Part shown: piece after piece, positions 42,198-42,874 of the stretch
Position numbering within the stretch: position 1 is the first letter of the stretch
Layout of the letters: each line of letters starts with the position of its first letter
DNA from: Novosphingobium sp.
GTDB taxonomy: Bacteria; Pseudomonadota; Alphaproteobacteria; Sphingomonadales; Sphingomonadaceae
Reading direction: 5' to 3'
NCBI GenBank assembly: GCA_017987575.1
Contig: JAGNTK010000001.1
Coordinates: 110,160-153,033, forward strand
Length of the DNA stretch: 42,874 bases
Position numbers and translations under genes: made by a program
Notes under the pieces: model-generated
Databases searched by the model: none
Told to the model about the DNA's origin: nothing
Seen by the model: the letters and a program-made list of their open reading frames with translations, nothing else

Positions 42198-42874
42198 ATG
42201 TCCAGCACCCCGCCCCCCAGGACCTATCGTGTCAAAAGCTTCGGCTGCCAGATGAACGTCTATGATGGCGAGCGAATGGCAGAACTGCTTGGCCAGCAAG
42301 GGATTGCCCCCGCACCTGATGGCGAAGCGGCCGATCTGGTGGTGCTCAACACCTGCCACATCCGCGAAAAGGCGGCCGAGAAGGTCTATTCCGATATCGG
42401 CCGGATCAGCAAGGAATGGAGCCGCGAGGACGGCTCCGCGCCGCTGATCGCGGTGGCCGGATGCGTTGCCCAGGCCGAGGGTGAGGAGATCATGAAGCGC
42501 GCCCCTGCGGTGAGCATGGTGGTCGGTCCGCAGGCCTATCACCGCTTGCCAGCAATGATCACCGAAGCGCTCGCGGGTGGCCGCCCAGTCGATACCGATA
42601 TGCCGGCCGAGACCAAGTTTGACGCCCTGCCCGCGCGCCGCAAGGTTGGCCCCAGCGCGTTCCTGACGGTGCAGGAAGGCTGCGACAAATTCTGCACCTA
42701 TTGCGTTGTGCCCTATACCCGCGGCGCTGAAATATCACGTCCGTTCAGCGATCTGGTGGCTGAAGCCAAGAGACTGGTCGAAGCCGGTGCGCGCGAGATC
42801 ACTCTGCTTGGCCAGAACGTCAACGCCTGGCGTGATGAGAGTAACCGCGGCCTTGAAAAACTGATTGAAGTCCT
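42198..42874 (+). CDS. miaB: tRNA methylthiotransferase MiaB, 3' end outside window
   Basis: The frame starts at the ATG at 42198 and is open to the last base, giving 225 residues of a protein that normally has about 440-450. The N-terminal MTTase domain shows [36 protein letters not shown] and [12 protein letters not shown] with the three auxiliary-cluster cysteines. The radical SAM domain starts at [22 protein letters not shown] with the CxxxCxxC ligands, and LGQNVNAW follows. MiaB adds the methylthio group of ms2i6A37 in tRNA. Ends beyond the window. Confidence 0.97.
   Translation, partial: MSSTPPPRTYRVKSFGCQMNVYDGERMAELLGQQGIAPAPDGEAADLVVLNTCHIREKAAEKVYSDIGRISKEWSREDGSAPLIAVAGCVAQAEGEEIMKRAPAVSMVVGPQAYHRLPAMITEALAGGRPVDTDMPAETKFDALPARRKVGPSAFLTVQEGCDKFCTYCVVPYTRGAEISRPFSDLVAEAKRLVEAGAREITLLGQNVNAWRDESNRGLEKLIEV

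Noticed and set aside
1-42874. CRISPR arrays, transposases or phage genes
   Set aside because: No regularly spaced short repeats and no transposase, integrase or phage structural motifs were found on either strand.

Overview
The window is high-GC, densely coded chromosomal DNA from an alphaproteobacterium, most likely a member of the Sphingomonadales (Erythrobacteraceae or a close family). The evidence is a MucR/Ros regulator next to a Fur protein without the C-terminal cysteines, the order tsaB-rimI-mucR-fur-plsC-miaB, a class II DAHP synthase, a CYP108-like cytochrome P450, and several secreted amidohydrolase, S9 and M16 peptidase genes. The taxonomic call is inference; there is no rRNA in the window. 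I see no phage, transposase, integrase or CRISPR array.

Layout. Bases 1-6206 hold a truncated JmjC-like cupin protein, then a leftward run of a CYP108-like P450, a rubredoxin one base behind it, an alpha/beta hydrolase and a secreted DUF3857/transglutaminase protein. A divergent intergenic region separates the P450 from an S9 peptidase relic that has lost its propeller. Bases 6280-10128 hold an exported amidohydrolase, a short LysR regulator, apaG and a CPA2 cation/proton antiporter. Bases 10134-10327 form a long imperfect inverted repeat. Bases 10336-18504 are housekeeping: metZ, a GT39 mannosyltransferase-like membrane protein, an Old Yellow Enzyme, a polyprenyl-phosphate glycosyltransferase fused to GtrA, leuB, recO, ubiK, tspO and tlyA. 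Bases 18532-24744 hold a lipoprotein, a gene-free 356-base stretch with a very small translated-looking unit, an exported protein, ilvE, a Tat-exported PhoX protein, a TIGR01777 epimerase, a YghU-like glutathione transferase and tRNA-Gln(TTG).

Bases 24832-30679 are one tight rightward run: SDR dehydrogenase, alpha/beta hydrolase, HMG-CoA-lyase-like enzyme, CaiB/BaiF CoA-transferase, quinone oxidoreductase and a ureohydrolase. The first four enzymes look like a catabolic route that activates a branched dicarboxylic acid as a CoA thioester and cleaves it. Bases 30676-37758 run leftward: a spermidine-synthase-like protein, a CPBP protease, an AraC regulator, class II DAHP synthase and a two-domain M16 peptidase. 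Bases 37899-42874 run rightward: an NfuA-like Fe-S carrier, a RutE-like nitroreductase, tsaB, rimI, mucR, fur, plsC and the first part of miaB.

The most unusual signals are the mini-gene at about 19140-19402 (an 18-codon ORF behind an 11-base perfect match to the anti-Shine-Dalgarno, ending in a hairpin), the P450-rubredoxin pair, the inverted-repeat element after the antiporter, a perfect palindrome that contains the stop codons of two convergent genes, and a terminator-like hairpin directly in front of the fur start codon.
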